Positions 1-6,921 of a DNA stretch of 17,643 nt are shown piece by piece (position 1 is the stretch's first letter; each line of letters opens with the position of its first letter). Made by a program: the position numbers and the translations under genes. Source of the stretch: CAZAGD01 sp049699975 (GTDB lineage Bacteria; Desulfobacterota; SM23-61). The stretch lies in NCBI GenBank assembly GCA_049699975.1, contig JBNAWB010000061.1, positions 1-17,643 of the forward strand, in the 5' to 3' direction. The notes under the pieces are model-generated. The model was not told where the DNA came from. It worked only from the letters and a program-made list of their open reading frames with translations, and did no database searches.

Positions 1-37
1 CCCTCCCGCCTGTCTCCTGCTGGTGAGAAAAATTAAA

Positions 38-54
38 ACTGATCGACGGTCAGT
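38..54. repeat. 17-bp imperfect palindrome upstream of the thi promoter
   Basis: The sequence ACTGATCGACGGTCAGT has seven of eight complementary base pairs around a central A. It ends 11 bp before the -35 box of the thiamine operon promoter. It could be an operator, or the remains of a hairpin belonging to an upstream gene. Nothing else in 1-60 is recognisable. Confidence 0.3.
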
Positions 55-65
55 CGGGAATTTGC

Positions 66-94
66 TTGACCGCTCTCTTGATTGGGAGTAAAAT
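66..94 (+). promoter_or_regulatory. Sigma70-type promoter of the thi4-thiC operon
   Basis: A TTGACC -35 box (66-71) is followed after exactly 17 bp by a TAAAAT -10 box (89-94). A second TAAAAT lies directly after it (95-100). Transcription from the first -10 box would begin around 101-102, exactly at the 5' side of helix P1 of the TPP riboswitch. That position supports this being the operon promoter. Confidence 0.75.
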
Positions 95-101
95 TAAAAT
101 A

Positions 102-197
102 GATTTGCTAGGGGAGCTGAACCGGCTGAGAAATCCCGCTGGAAGCGGGATGACCCCTTGAACCTGTTGGGTAATGCCAGCGGAGGGAAGGCAAATC
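102..197 (+). ncRNA. TPP riboswitch (THI element) aptamer
   Basis: The conserved TPP aptamer blocks are present in order. The pyrimidine-sensor segment CTGAGA is at 126-131. The segment with CCTTGAACCTG, then GGGTAATGCCAGCGGAGGGAA, runs from about 156 to 189 and binds the pyrophosphate side. Helix P1 is seven perfect pairs (102-108 with 191-197). The variable helix P3 is seven perfect pairs (134-140 with 144-150). It lies between the operon promoter and thi4, so it senses thiamine pyrophosphate and controls the two biosynthetic genes downstream. The switch itself is described in the next two entries. Confidence 0.96.
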
Positions 198-228
198 GAT
201 CATAGAAAGAAAAAGCCGCCGGTTCAGC
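116..228 (+). promoter_or_regulatory. Antiterminator pairing of the TPP riboswitch
   Basis: Bases 116-126 (GCTGAACCGGC), inside the aptamer just before and touching the CTGAGA block, are an exact 11-nt reverse complement of 218-228 (GCCGGTTCAGC), which form most of the left arm of the terminator. The pairing is therefore mutually exclusive with both the folded aptamer and the terminator. Inference: without TPP the 11-bp helix forms and transcription continues; with TPP the aptamer holds 116-126 and frees the terminator. Confidence 0.8.
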
Positions 229-257
229 GAAAAATGAATCGACGGCTTTTTTAATTT
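211..257 (+). terminator. TPP-controlled intrinsic terminator
   Basis: The arms 215-226 and 235-246 form a 12-bp stem with one C-A mismatch and one G-T wobble around an 8-nt loop. Six T residues follow (247-252), then more T-rich sequence. An A run before the stem pairs with the T run, as in many riboswitch terminators. It lies between the aptamer and the thi4 ribosome binding site, so it acts as the expression platform. High TPP should end transcription here. Confidence 0.85.
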
Positions 258-277
258 TTGCCGAGGAGCTGGTAATT

Positions 278-1075
278 ATGTCAGAAGAAAAGGTAAAACT
301 GGACGAAGTCATAATTTCCCGGGCAATTATTGAGCGCTTTACCCAAAAATTCTTGAAGTCCTTAGATCTGGATGCAGCCATCGTCGGGGCCGGACCATCC
401 GGTTTAGTCGCTGCTTATTATTTGGCTAAAGGCAAAGCAAAAGTATCTTTATTCGAACGTAAATTAAGTATAGGCGGGGGCATGTGGGCTGGCGGAATGC
501 TCTTTAATGAAATAGTTATCCAAGAAGAAGCCAAACCCATTCTGGAGGAATTCGGTATCGCTACCGAAAAATTTACCGATAGATATTATACGGCGGATGC
601 GGTAGAAGTTGTCTCTTCTCTATGCACTGCGGCCTGTCGCGCGGGTGTTAAAATCTTCAATGGTATAAGTGTGGAAGATTTGTTGGTCCGCCAAGAAAGA
701 GTGACGGGATTGGTCATTAATTGGACGGCAGTGGAGATGGCCAATTTGCATGTGGATCCCTTAGCCGTGCGCGCAAATTTTGTAGTAGACGCTACTGGCC
801 ATCCAGCGGAAGTTGTCCAGGTGCTGCAGAAAAAAAATAAAGTAAACTTTAATACTCCTTTCCAGATTTTTCAAGGAGAGCGCTCTTTATGGGCAGAAGA
901 AGCTGAAGCCTCTACAATAGAAAATACAGGAGAAATCTATCCTGGCTTGTATGTGGCCGGCATGGCGGTTAATGCTACTTTTGGTGGTTATCGCATGGGA
1001 CCTATATTTGGTGGGATGCTTCTCTCCGGGAAAAAAGTTGCCGAACTTATCTTAAAACAACTCGGCCAAAAATAA
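278..1075 (+). CDS. thi4: Thi4-type thiazole synthase (sulfide-using, histidine type)
   Basis: This cytoplasmic enzyme makes the adenylated thiazole precursor of thiamine from NAD, glycine and a sulfur source. The 265-aa protein has a Rossmann dinucleotide motif GAGPSG (37-42), the family motif GGGMWAGG (66-73) and the C-terminal GMAVNATFGGYRMGPIFGG block (about 228-246). Iron ligands equivalent to D161 and H176 of methanococcal Thi4 are seen as D160 and H175. At the site of the sacrificial sulfur-donor Cys of yeast Thi4 (Cys205) this protein has H158, in LHVD. Family knowledge says such enzymes use free sulfide and turn over repeatedly, which fits an anaerobe. The start is supported by a GAGGAG ribosome site about 8 bases upstream. 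It is first in a TPP-riboswitch operon and lies 17 bp before thiC. Confidence 0.95.
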   Translation: MSEEKVKLDEVIISRAIIERFTQKFLKSLDLDAAIVGAGPSGLVAAYYLAKGKAKVSLFERKLSIGGGMWAGGMLFNEIVIQEEAKPILEEFGIATEKFTDRYYTADAVEVVSSLCTAACRAGVKIFNGISVEDLLVRQERVTGLVINWTAVEMANLHVDPLAVRANFVVDATGHPAEVVQVLQKKNKVNFNTPFQIFQGERSLWAEEAEASTIENTGEIYPGLYVAGMAVNATFGGYRMGPIFGGMLLSGKKVAELILKQLGQK

Positions 1076-1092
1076 ATTATGGAGATCATACC

Positions 1093-2373
1093 ATGACACA
1101 ATTAGAATACGCACGCCAAGGGAAATTAACTGAGGCTATGAAGCAGGTAGCCTTAACAGAAGGGGTAACCCCAGAATTTATCCGGGAGGGATTAGCAGAA
1201 GGGACTATTGTTATAACCCAAAATGTGCAGCACCAAAAGATAGCTCCTTTAGCTATTGGGAAAGGCCTGCGCACTAAAGTCAATGCCAATGTGGGCACGT
1301 CCAAAGATCATACTGATATTGAAGAAGAGTTAGCTAAAGTGCGCGCCGCCATTGCGGCCGGGGCAGATACTATAATGGACTTGTCCACCGGCCCGGCCAT
1401 CGATGAGACGCGGCGGGCTGTTTTGGAAGTTTCCACCGTTCCCGTAGGAACGGTACCAATTTATCAGGCCGCCATTGAGATGCCGGAGAAGAAAAAACGC
1501 CCTATGGTGGAAATGACGGCCGATGACCTTTTTTCCGTTATAGAGCGCCATGCGGAAGATGGTGTGGACTTTATTACCGTGCATTGTGGAGTAACCCTTA
1601 ATTCTGTGGAGCGGATTAAGAAAGAAGGACGTCTTCTGGGCGTGGTCAGCCGCGGAGGATCTATCCTGGTGGAGTGGATGAGTTATAATAAAAAGGAAAA
1701 TCCTCTCTTCGAGCAGTATGACCGGCTATTAGAAATTGCCCATGCTTACGACCTAACTTTGAGCTTAGGCGATGGCCTACGGCCTGGATGTCTCGCCGAT
1801 GCCACAGATCGAGGACAAATCCAGGAACTTCTTCTCTTGGGCGAACTTACCGAGCGAGCCTGGGCCAAGGGGGTGCAGGTAATGATTGAAGGCCCGGGGC
1901 ATGTCCCGCTCCATCAAATTCAGGCCAATGTTTTATTAGAAAAGCGCCTCTGCCACGGAGCTCCTTTCTATGTGCTCGGTCCCTTGGTTACGGACATTGC
2001 GCCGGGCTATGATCATATTACTGGAGCCATCGGGGGGGCCTTAGCTGCTTGGGCCGGAGCTGATTTTCTATGCTACGTCACCCCTTCTGAGCATCTTCGG
2101 CTGCCGACTATAGAAGATGTACGCGCGGGGGTCATTGCCGCAAAAATCGCTGGCCATGCTGCTGATATTGCTCGCGGTTTGCCAGGGGCAATGGATCAAG
2201 ATATATCTATGGCGCGGGCGCGGAAAGCTTTGAACTGGCCAGAGCAAATTCGCCTGGCCATCGATCCAGAGAGAGCGCAGGAGCTGCGCTCTTCACGTCT
2301 GCCTAAGGAAAGTGATGTGTGCACTATGTGCGGCGAGCTCTGCGCTATTAAAAAAGTAGCCTCGCTCTTATAA
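1093..2373 (+). CDS. thiC: Phosphomethylpyrimidine synthase ThiC
   Basis: ThiC is a radical SAM enzyme that rearranges aminoimidazole ribotide into hydroxymethylpyrimidine phosphate, the other half of thiamine. The 426-aa protein shows family blocks such as NANVGTS (about 65-71), MDLSTG, GVDFITVHCG, SRGGS, LGDGLRPG, EGPGHVPLHQI and GPLVTDIAPGYDHITGAIGG. The C-terminal cluster motif is CTMCGELC (C410, C413, C417), a CX2CX3C spacing, while the well-known E. coli and Caulobacter type is CX2CX4C. The length is that of the short ThiC form that lacks the long N-terminal domain. A GGAG ribosome site precedes the ATG. It is co-transcribed with thi4 under the same riboswitch. Confidence 0.97.
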   Translation: MTQLEYARQGKLTEAMKQVALTEGVTPEFIREGLAEGTIVITQNVQHQKIAPLAIGKGLRTKVNANVGTSKDHTDIEEELAKVRAAIAAGADTIMDLSTGPAIDETRRAVLEVSTVPVGTVPIYQAAIEMPEKKKRPMVEMTADDLFSVIERHAEDGVDFITVHCGVTLNSVERIKKEGRLLGVVSRGGSILVEWMSYNKKENPLFEQYDRLLEIAHAYDLTLSLGDGLRPGCLADATDRGQIQELLLLGELTERAWAKGVQVMIEGPGHVPLHQIQANVLLEKRLCHGAPFYVLGPLVTDIAPGYDHITGAIGGALAAWAGADFLCYVTPSEHLRLPTIEDVRAGVIAAKIAGHAADIARGLPGAMDQDISMARARKALNWPEQIRLAIDPERAQELRSSRLPKESDVCTMCGELCAIKKVASLL

Positions 2374-2411
2374 TAACTTTCCGCTCTTGATTTTTAATAA
2401 GGGAAAGCCTT

Positions 2412-2873
2412 CTACTCTCCGGTAAGGGTAGCTAAATAAGCTGCCCCGAGCTTGACTAAATGGTCTTTAGTGTTGTCAAAGAAATTGAAATGATCTTCTT
2501 CTTCGGCCAGCAGTTTCTCAAATAACTGTTTAGAAATTTGATCTTTCTCTTCGGCGCAAACTTTAGCCGCTTCATTATACATCTTTATCGCCTGATCTTC
2601 TAAGGCGATATCTGTATTCAACATAGGCTCAATATCCTGCCCTTTTTTAACTTCCGCATCGGGTTTGGAAGTAGGTGTCCCCTTCAAGAAAAGAATTCTT
2701 TCAGCCAAAGCCTCAGCGTGTTTCATTTCCTGGATAGCAATTTCTTTCATTTTCTTGCCCAATTTCCCATAATCGCTATCTTCCAATTCGTAGTGCTGGA
2801 CCATATATTGGCTGATAGCCGTTAATTCCCTTGCTCGCGCAGCATTTAACAGTTCAATTACCTTTTGGCTCAT
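2412..2873 (-). CDS. bfr: Bacterioferritin
   Basis: Bacterioferritin forms a 24-subunit shell that oxidises and stores iron and binds heme between subunit pairs. All ferroxidase ligands of E. coli Bfr are present with an offset of two: E16, E49, H52, E92, E125 and H128. The heme-ligand methionine is M50, in EMKHAE. Length (153 aa) is typical. A longer reading frame extends upstream to about 3017, but the start at 2873 is preferred. It has a strong AAGGAGGAGA ribosome site, it matches the family N-terminus, and the extension would run through the promoter and an inverted repeat. The gene is convergent with thiC (38 bp apart) and has its own promoter. Confidence 0.95.
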   Translation of the reverse strand: MSQKVIELLNAARARELTAISQYMVQHYELEDSDYGKLGKKMKEIAIQEMKHAEALAERILFLKGTPTSKPDAEVKKGQDIEPMLNTDIALEDQAIKMYNEAAKVCAEEKDQISKQLFEKLLAEEEDHFNFFDNTKDHLVKLGAAYLATLTGE

Positions 2874-2925
2874 ATTCTCCTCCTTCGTTTTTTTAAATAT
2901 ACCTGCTCTTCTTAAGATTTTATTT

Positions 2926-2954
2926 ATTATGGCAATGGGCCTGGAAATCGTCAA
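2926..2954 (-). promoter_or_regulatory. Promoter of bfr
   Basis: On the minus strand a TTGACG -35 box (2949-2954) and a CATAAT -10 box (2926-2931) are separated by exactly 17 bp. The 5' leader to the bfr start would be about 45 nt and ends in a strong ribosome binding site. Confidence 0.65.
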
Positions 2955-2965
2955 GCCCAAAAATT

Positions 2966-2996
2966 CCTCATTTCCACTTCGTAGGTGGAAATGAGG
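2966..2996. repeat. Perfect 12-bp inverted repeat, copy 1 of a dispersed hairpin
   Basis: CCTCATTTCCAC (2966-2977) and GTGGAAATGAGG (2985-2996) are perfect inverted arms around a 7-nt loop TTCGTAG. The central 23 bases (2971-2993) recur identically at 16047-16069. This copy lies between two divergent promoters, 11 bp upstream of the bfr -35 box and 6 bp upstream of the acyltransferase -35 box. It is therefore not a terminator for either flanking gene. It is probably a REP-like repeat, possibly with a regulatory effect here. Confidence 0.8.
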
Positions 2997-3002
2997 CAAA
3001 TG

Positions 3003-3031
3003 TTGATTCTTATCCATTAATATGTTAATTT
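3003..3031 (+). promoter_or_regulatory. Promoter of the acyltransferase-to-ATPase gene run
   Basis: A TTGATT -35 box (3003-3008) and a TAATTT -10 box (3026-3031) are spaced by 17 bp. Transcription would start near 3038, leaving a short leader that holds the GGAG ribosome site. The -10 hexamer and spacing are the same as those of the promoter at 14152-14180. Confidence 0.6.
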
Positions 3032-3052
3032 AGCCCGCGGAGATGGAATAAA

Positions 3053-3685
3053 ATGGGCCTTGTGCTTTGGCGCAAAAATTGGCTTTACAAAATCATTAAA
3101 ATAATCGGCCATATTTGCTTCAGCCTTTTTTATAATCTTAAAATTGAGGGGCAAGAAAAGATTCCGGCCCAGGGGCCAGCCATTATTTTACCTAAGCATC
3201 AGTTTTGGACTGATATTCCCCTCATTGGTTTATCCATCCCTAAATCTCTAAGCTACATTGCTAAAAAAGAACTTTTCGTTTATCCCTTGGTTAGGCATTT
3301 TTTAATGGCTTTAGGCGGTATTCCTTTGGATCGGATGAAACCTATTAAGAGTCTTAACTCTTTTCGGTATATTGAAAAACTCTTGCAGGCCAAGGAATTT
3401 ATAGTCCTATTCCCCGAAGGAACATATTATCCTTATGTTATGGGGCAAGGAAAGCATGGTCTCATCCAGCACCTTCTTTATTTCCAGGAAAAAATGGGAG
3501 AGAATGGCTTTAATAAAATCCCTTTTATTCCTCTGGGCTTAAAATACGGCAAAAATGGTTGGCCAAGAAAAGTGGAGATAAAAATCGGTGAGCCCATCTA
3601 TGCTCCTGCAGAAACGGAAAGCAAGGAATTTACCAAAAGAATAACCCGGGAAATTGCCCGACTGAGCGGAATTCCAGAATCATAG
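3053..3685 (+). CDS. 1-acylglycerol-3-phosphate O-acyltransferase family protein (PlsC-like)
   Basis: PlsC-family enzymes move an acyl group onto a lysophospholipid, usually lysophosphatidate, at the inner face of the membrane. The four-block fold is visible: HQFWTD (H49, D54) matches the catalytic HX4D motif, GGIPLDR (88-94) the glycerol-phosphate binding block, and FPEGT (120-124) block III. IPFIPLGLKYG near residue 160 is the usual fourth block. A hydrophobic stretch at about residues 12-28 could contact the membrane. The 210-aa length is slightly short for the family. It opens a co-directional run and is followed after 34 bp by a crotonase gene. Exact substrate is unknown. Confidence 0.88.
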   Translation: MGLVLWRKNWLYKIIKIIGHICFSLFYNLKIEGQEKIPAQGPAIILPKHQFWTDIPLIGLSIPKSLSYIAKKELFVYPLVRHFLMALGGIPLDRMKPIKSLNSFRYIEKLLQAKEFIVLFPEGTYYPYVMGQGKHGLIQHLLYFQEKMGENGFNKIPFIPLGLKYGKNGWPRKVEIKIGEPIYAPAETESKEFTKRITREIARLSGIPES

Positions 3686-3719
3686 AATCTCGGAGAAGGA
3701 AGAAAGGAGGAAGAAAAAG

Positions 3720-4508
3720 ATGCATCAGGTTGTTCAATGGGAAATCAAAGATAATGTGGGAATTATCACCCTCAATCGTCCTGAAAAAAGGAATGCTATT
3801 AACGGCGAGGTGTTAGCAGAAATTGAAAAAGCAATTACTAATTTAGGCGCTAATGCCGAAGCGCGCGTGATCTTGCTGCAAGGGGCCGGGCCAGCTTTTT
3901 CCGCCGGTATTGATTTTAATTATTTGGGACATATATCCCGCGAAGATGGGCGCCCGCCGGGCGTTCGTTTACGGGAAGGGATAGCTGCTATTCATGCCCT
4001 GCTAAATAGAATCGAACATCTGGAAAAAGCCGTAGTAGCTAAAATACATGGGTTTTGTGGTGGCCTGGGCTTGGAGCTAGCCCTAACCGCTGACTTCCGC
4101 TTGGCCAGTGAAACAGCCACTTTGGGCGTACCCGAGATCATCTTAGGATTAATTCCTGATTGTGGAGGCACGACCCGTTTAACACGCCTCCTCGGTCCGG
4201 CGCGGGCCAAAGAATTAATCATGACTGGAGAGATGATACCAGCCCCGCGGGCCTACGAAATAGGGTTAGTTCATTATATTTACCCTGAAAATTTACTTGC
4301 CGAAAAAACGCAAGCGTTTATCGCTAAACTACTTCAGCGGCCTCCTTTAGCTCTGGGGTTGGCTAAAAGAATTATTGACCTGGGCTTTGGTTTAGATCGG
4401 ATGACCCATCTGGAAATGGAAGGATATATCCAAAGCCTCTTAATTACGGCCAAAGACTTCCCCGAAACTTTGCAAAAAGGCTTGGCCTTCTTGACCAAGA
4501 AGAAATAA
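3720..4508 (+). CDS. Enoyl-CoA hydratase/isomerase family protein (hydratase-competent crotonase)
   Basis: Crotonases act on acyl-CoA thioesters held through an oxyanion hole. Typical blocks are present: LNRPEKRNAI (18-27), FSAGIDF (60-66) for CoA and oxyanion binding, and the second oxyanion glycines at GFCGGLGLE (111-119). Both acid/base glutamates of rat enoyl-CoA hydratase (E144 and E164) have equivalents, E119 and E139, exactly 20 residues apart. Hydration of a 2-enoyl-CoA is therefore plausible. D147 in GLIPDCGG is an additional acidic residue of the kind seen in isomerase-type members. The 262-aa length is typical. A GGAGG ribosome site lies 9 bases upstream. The next gene starts 6 bp after the stop, which indicates co-translation. 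Confidence 0.92.
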   Translation: MHQVVQWEIKDNVGIITLNRPEKRNAINGEVLAEIEKAITNLGANAEARVILLQGAGPAFSAGIDFNYLGHISREDGRPPGVRLREGIAAIHALLNRIEHLEKAVVAKIHGFCGGLGLELALTADFRLASETATLGVPEIILGLIPDCGGTTRLTRLLGPARAKELIMTGEMIPAPRAYEIGLVHYIYPENLLAEKTQAFIAKLLQRPPLALGLAKRIIDLGFGLDRMTHLEMEGYIQSLLITAKDFPETLQKGLAFLTKKK

Positions 4509-4514
4509 AGGAAT

Positions 4515-5144
4515 ATGAACGCCCAAAAGATAAATTTTAGGAGCGGAAACCTTCGCCTGGAAGGAATATTAAGTTTTCCTCAAGGGAAAAGTCCTTTTCC
4601 AGCGATAATAGTCTGTCACCCCCATCCTTTATACGGGGGGAATATGGATAATTATATAGTGGAAGCTGTTTGCGCGCAGGCCGAAGCCCAGGGTTTAGCT
4701 TGGCTAAAATTTAATTTTCGCGGCGTAGGGTTGAGTGAGGGAAATTTTGCCCATGGCCTTGGGGAAAAAGAAGATGCCCGCGCCGCAGTAACCTATTTAA
4801 TTAATCATGAATCTATAGACGCCCAGAGAATTGGAATCTGTGGTTATTCTTTTGGTAGCCTGGTAGCTTTTCAGTTAGCTACGGAAGAACCAAAGATTAA
4901 GGTGGTGGCCGGAATTTCTCCACTTATTGAACCTCCCACTTTGCTCATTAATTACGGCAAACCAAAATTGTTTGTTTGCGGCACAGAAGATGAGTTTATT
5001 GCGGCGGATAATCTGCGCGCCTTAGTGAGCAAATTTCCGGAACCCAAAGAATTGGTCTTCTTCCCTAAAGCTAACCATTTTTGGAACGTCTATGTTGACC
5101 AAATGGCCCATAAAGTAAGTGAATTTTTTAAAAAATATCTTTAA
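4515..5144 (+). CDS. Alpha/beta hydrolase (COG2945-like)
   Basis: This is a compact alpha/beta hydrolase without a signal peptide, so it is cytoplasmic. The block HPHPLYGGNMDN (35-46) followed by FNFRGVGLSEG (66-76) and GLGEKEDA (81-88) is characteristic of the small COG2945 group. The catalytic triad can be read as S112 in GYSFGS, D159 in GTEDEF and H188 in ANHFW. The substrate of this group is not well defined; esters or thioesters are possible. Between a crotonase (6 bp upstream) and a DinB-like gene it may hydrolyse an intermediate of the same acyl-CoA route, but that is inference. An AAAGGAA ribosome site precedes the start. Confidence 0.88.
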   Translation: MNAQKINFRSGNLRLEGILSFPQGKSPFPAIIVCHPHPLYGGNMDNYIVEAVCAQAEAQGLAWLKFNFRGVGLSEGNFAHGLGEKEDARAAVTYLINHESIDAQRIGICGYSFGSLVAFQLATEEPKIKVVAGISPLIEPPTLLINYGKPKLFVCGTEDEFIAADNLRALVSKFPEPKELVFFPKANHFWNVYVDQMAHKVSEFFKKYL

Positions 5145-5163
5145 TAAAATTTTCCAAGTTCGA

Positions 5164-5184
5164 CCTAAGTTTAAAAAATTTAGG
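5164..5184. repeat. AT-rich intercistronic hairpin
   Basis: CCTAAGTTT (5164-5172) pairs with AAATTTAGG (5176-5184) around a 3-nt loop, with one G-T wobble. It lies in the 54-bp gap between the hydrolase and the DinB-like gene and has no following T run. It might stabilise the upstream message or reduce translation of the next gene, which has only a weak ribosome site. I do not call it a terminator. Confidence 0.35.
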
Positions 5185-5198
5185 ACCTCAATTTAGCT

Positions 5199-5987
5199 AT
5201 GCAAGAGATTCTTAATGATTTGAAAGCCGAGCAAGAATCTTTAGATAATTTTTTGCAAAATTTGAGCGAAAACCAATGGGATCTGCCCACCCCGGCAGAA
5301 GGTTGGTCAGTTAAAGATTCCATCTCGCATATCGCCCATATTGATGAAGTAGCCGTCACCCTTTTGCAGGGAGATTATTCACCATTGGCCGAAGCAGCCA
5401 AATTGCAGTTTGGTTTTACCGAACTTGGTCCCCAAAAAGGAAAGTTACTCCCACCCGAAAAAGTTTGGCAATGGTGGCGAGAAGTCCGCGGCCTTATGCT
5501 GCGCGAACTGGCCAAATGCGACCCGAAACAAAGAATCCCTTGGTTTGCTCAGCCCATGAGTGCGCGGGCCTTTGCCACTGCCAGGCTAATGGAGACGTGG
5601 GCCCATGGCCTAGATTGTTATGATGCTTTAGGCGAGGAGCCGGAAGATACCGATCGTTTACGGCATATCGCTTTTCTGGCCTATATAGCTCGCCCCTATG
5701 CTTATCAAATAAATGGGCTTAAATTTCTTGATATTCCCATCCGTTTAGAACTCATCCTCCCCTCAGGAAAACTCTGGACTCAAGGTGAAGAAGGAGCACC
5801 AAATCGCATCTCCGGTCAGGCCAGGGAATTCTGCCGCGTCGCTGTGCGCCGAAGACACTGGCGAGATACATCTTTAAAAATTGAAGGCGAAGAGGCCCGG
5901 CGTTTTATATCGATCGTTCAGACTTATGCTGGCCCACCTGGACCGGGAAGAAAGCCGATGAGGAAAATAAACAATGCCCATGAATGA
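5199..5987 (+). CDS. DinB/MDMPI-like metal-binding protein (TIGR03084-like)
   Basis: The 262-aa protein resembles the maleylpyruvate isomerase N-terminal/DinB fold, a four-helix bundle that binds one metal ion. The N-terminus contains GWSVKDSISHIAHIDE with H47, and METWAHGLD supplies E132 and H136. These match the H...EXXXH metal site of mycothiol-dependent maleylpyruvate isomerase (H52, E144, H148). The C-terminal part (about 150-262) corresponds to the extra domain of TIGR03084 proteins. The natural thiol or substrate is unknown, and no mycothiol genes are in view. The ribosome site is weak (AGGA, 13 bases away). Its last 14 bp overlap the start of the ATPase gene, indicating translational coupling. 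Confidence 0.8.
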   Translation: MQEILNDLKAEQESLDNFLQNLSENQWDLPTPAEGWSVKDSISHIAHIDEVAVTLLQGDYSPLAEAAKLQFGFTELGPQKGKLLPPEKVWQWWREVRGLMLRELAKCDPKQRIPWFAQPMSARAFATARLMETWAHGLDCYDALGEEPEDTDRLRHIAFLAYIARPYAYQINGLKFLDIPIRLELILPSGKLWTQGEEGAPNRISGQAREFCRVAVRRRHWRDTSLKIEGEEARRFISIVQTYAGPPGPGRKPMRKINNAHE

Positions 5988-6921
5988 CGCTGAGTTTTCG
6001 GGGAAAAAACTTATTTTTGTTGGCGGTAAAGGGGGAGTGGGTAAGACTACCTGTTCCGCAGCCATAGCTTTTCACTTTGCTATTCACGGCTACCGCACAC
6101 TCATAATTTCTTCTGATCCTACCCCGTCCTTATCGGATATTTTTGAAACTCCTTTGACGGCCGATGAACAGCAGATAGGGGGCATCAAAAACCTTTATGC
6201 CTTGGAGATCCAATCAGAAGCAATCCTGAAGAAATGGAAAGCGCGTTTCGGTCCGGAAATCCACCAGGTGCTTATGGCTTTTGCCAATCTTGATTATGAC
6301 TTCGTCGATTACATCGGCGGAGCCCCGGGGATAGAAGAAGAGTATATGCTTAATTTTATAAAAGAATTAGCCGAGAGCGGTAAGTACGAACGCATTGTCT
6401 GGGATACGGCGCCAGCCGGCCATACTCTTCGTCTCCTCCACCTACCCCAACTTTTTCTTAATCACTTAGAAGCGGCGGCTAAATTTTATCTTAATCTTTA
6501 TGAGGCCTTGGCCAAGATCGCCCAAACGGTACGGTTAGAAAAAAGTAAAAAAAGTATCTTGGAGATAATCGCCGGCTGGAAAGACCTTTCTCAAGAAATT
6601 TTAGATTTCTTGCGAGATGAATCCCAAACCTCTTTTATATTAGTTACCATTGCTGAAGGTATGGGTGTCCGGCTGACTGAGCGCATCTTAAAAGAGTTCA
6701 CCGAATATGGCTTGGCTGTCCGCCACTTGATCGTTAATCACTTAATCAAGGACGCCGATTGTCTTTTCCATCGGCGGCGCAAATTAATGCAAGAAAAATA
6801 TCTGCAGAAACTACGGGAAAGCTATGGCCCTAACTTAAAACTTGTGGAAGTACCCCTCTTAGCTGAAGAAGTTAAAGGAATTAAAAGAATTCAAGAAATA
6901 GCCGGTATTCTTTTTGCTTAA
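5974..6921 (+). CDS. ArsA/Get3-type P-loop ATPase, single domain
   Basis: This 315-aa protein carries the deviant Walker A motif GGKGGVGKTT (17-26), a switch I of DPTPSLSDIF (48-57) and a switch II of DTAPAGHTLRLL (144-155). All are diagnostic of the ArsA/Get3 family of dimeric ATPases. The family's C-terminal zinc motif CXXC, followed by R and QXXYL, is altered here to CLFH (C263, H266), while RRRKLMQEKYL is kept. No arsB, arsD or arsR lies nearby, so arsenite export is unlikely. Family knowledge would also allow a role in handling hydrophobic or client proteins. The overlap with the DinB-like gene suggests a shared function. A second ATG two codons downstream is a possible alternative start. 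It is the last gene of the run. Confidence 0.87.
   Translation: MPMNDAEFSGKKLIFVGGKGGVGKTTCSAAIAFHFAIHGYRTLIISSDPTPSLSDIFETPLTADEQQIGGIKNLYALEIQSEAILKKWKARFGPEIHQVLMAFANLDYDFVDYIGGAPGIEEEYMLNFIKELAESGKYERIVWDTAPAGHTLRLLHLPQLFLNHLEAAAKFYLNLYEALAKIAQTVRLEKSKKSILEIIAGWKDLSQEILDFLRDESQTSFILVTIAEGMGVRLTERILKEFTEYGLAVRHLIVNHLIKDADCLFHRRRKLMQEKYLQKLRESYGPNLKLVEVPLLAEEVKGIKRIQEIAGILFA

Noticed and set aside
2374..2411. Terminator between thiC and bfr
   Set aside because: Only CTTTCC and GGAAAG arms with a loop of about 19 nt are present, without a following T run; too weak to call.
2966..2996. Inverted repeat as a rho-independent terminator
   Set aside because: It lies upstream of both flanking genes, which diverge, and no T run follows on either strand.
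2874..3017. 48-residue N-terminal extension of bacterioferritin
   Set aside because: The extension would cross the bfr promoter and the inverted repeat. The internal start at 2873 has a strong ribosome site and matches the family N-terminus.
5974..6921. Arsenite resistance operon (arsA)
   Set aside because: There is no arsB, arsR, arsC or arsD nearby, the protein has a single ATPase domain, and the neighbours are acyl-CoA-type genes.
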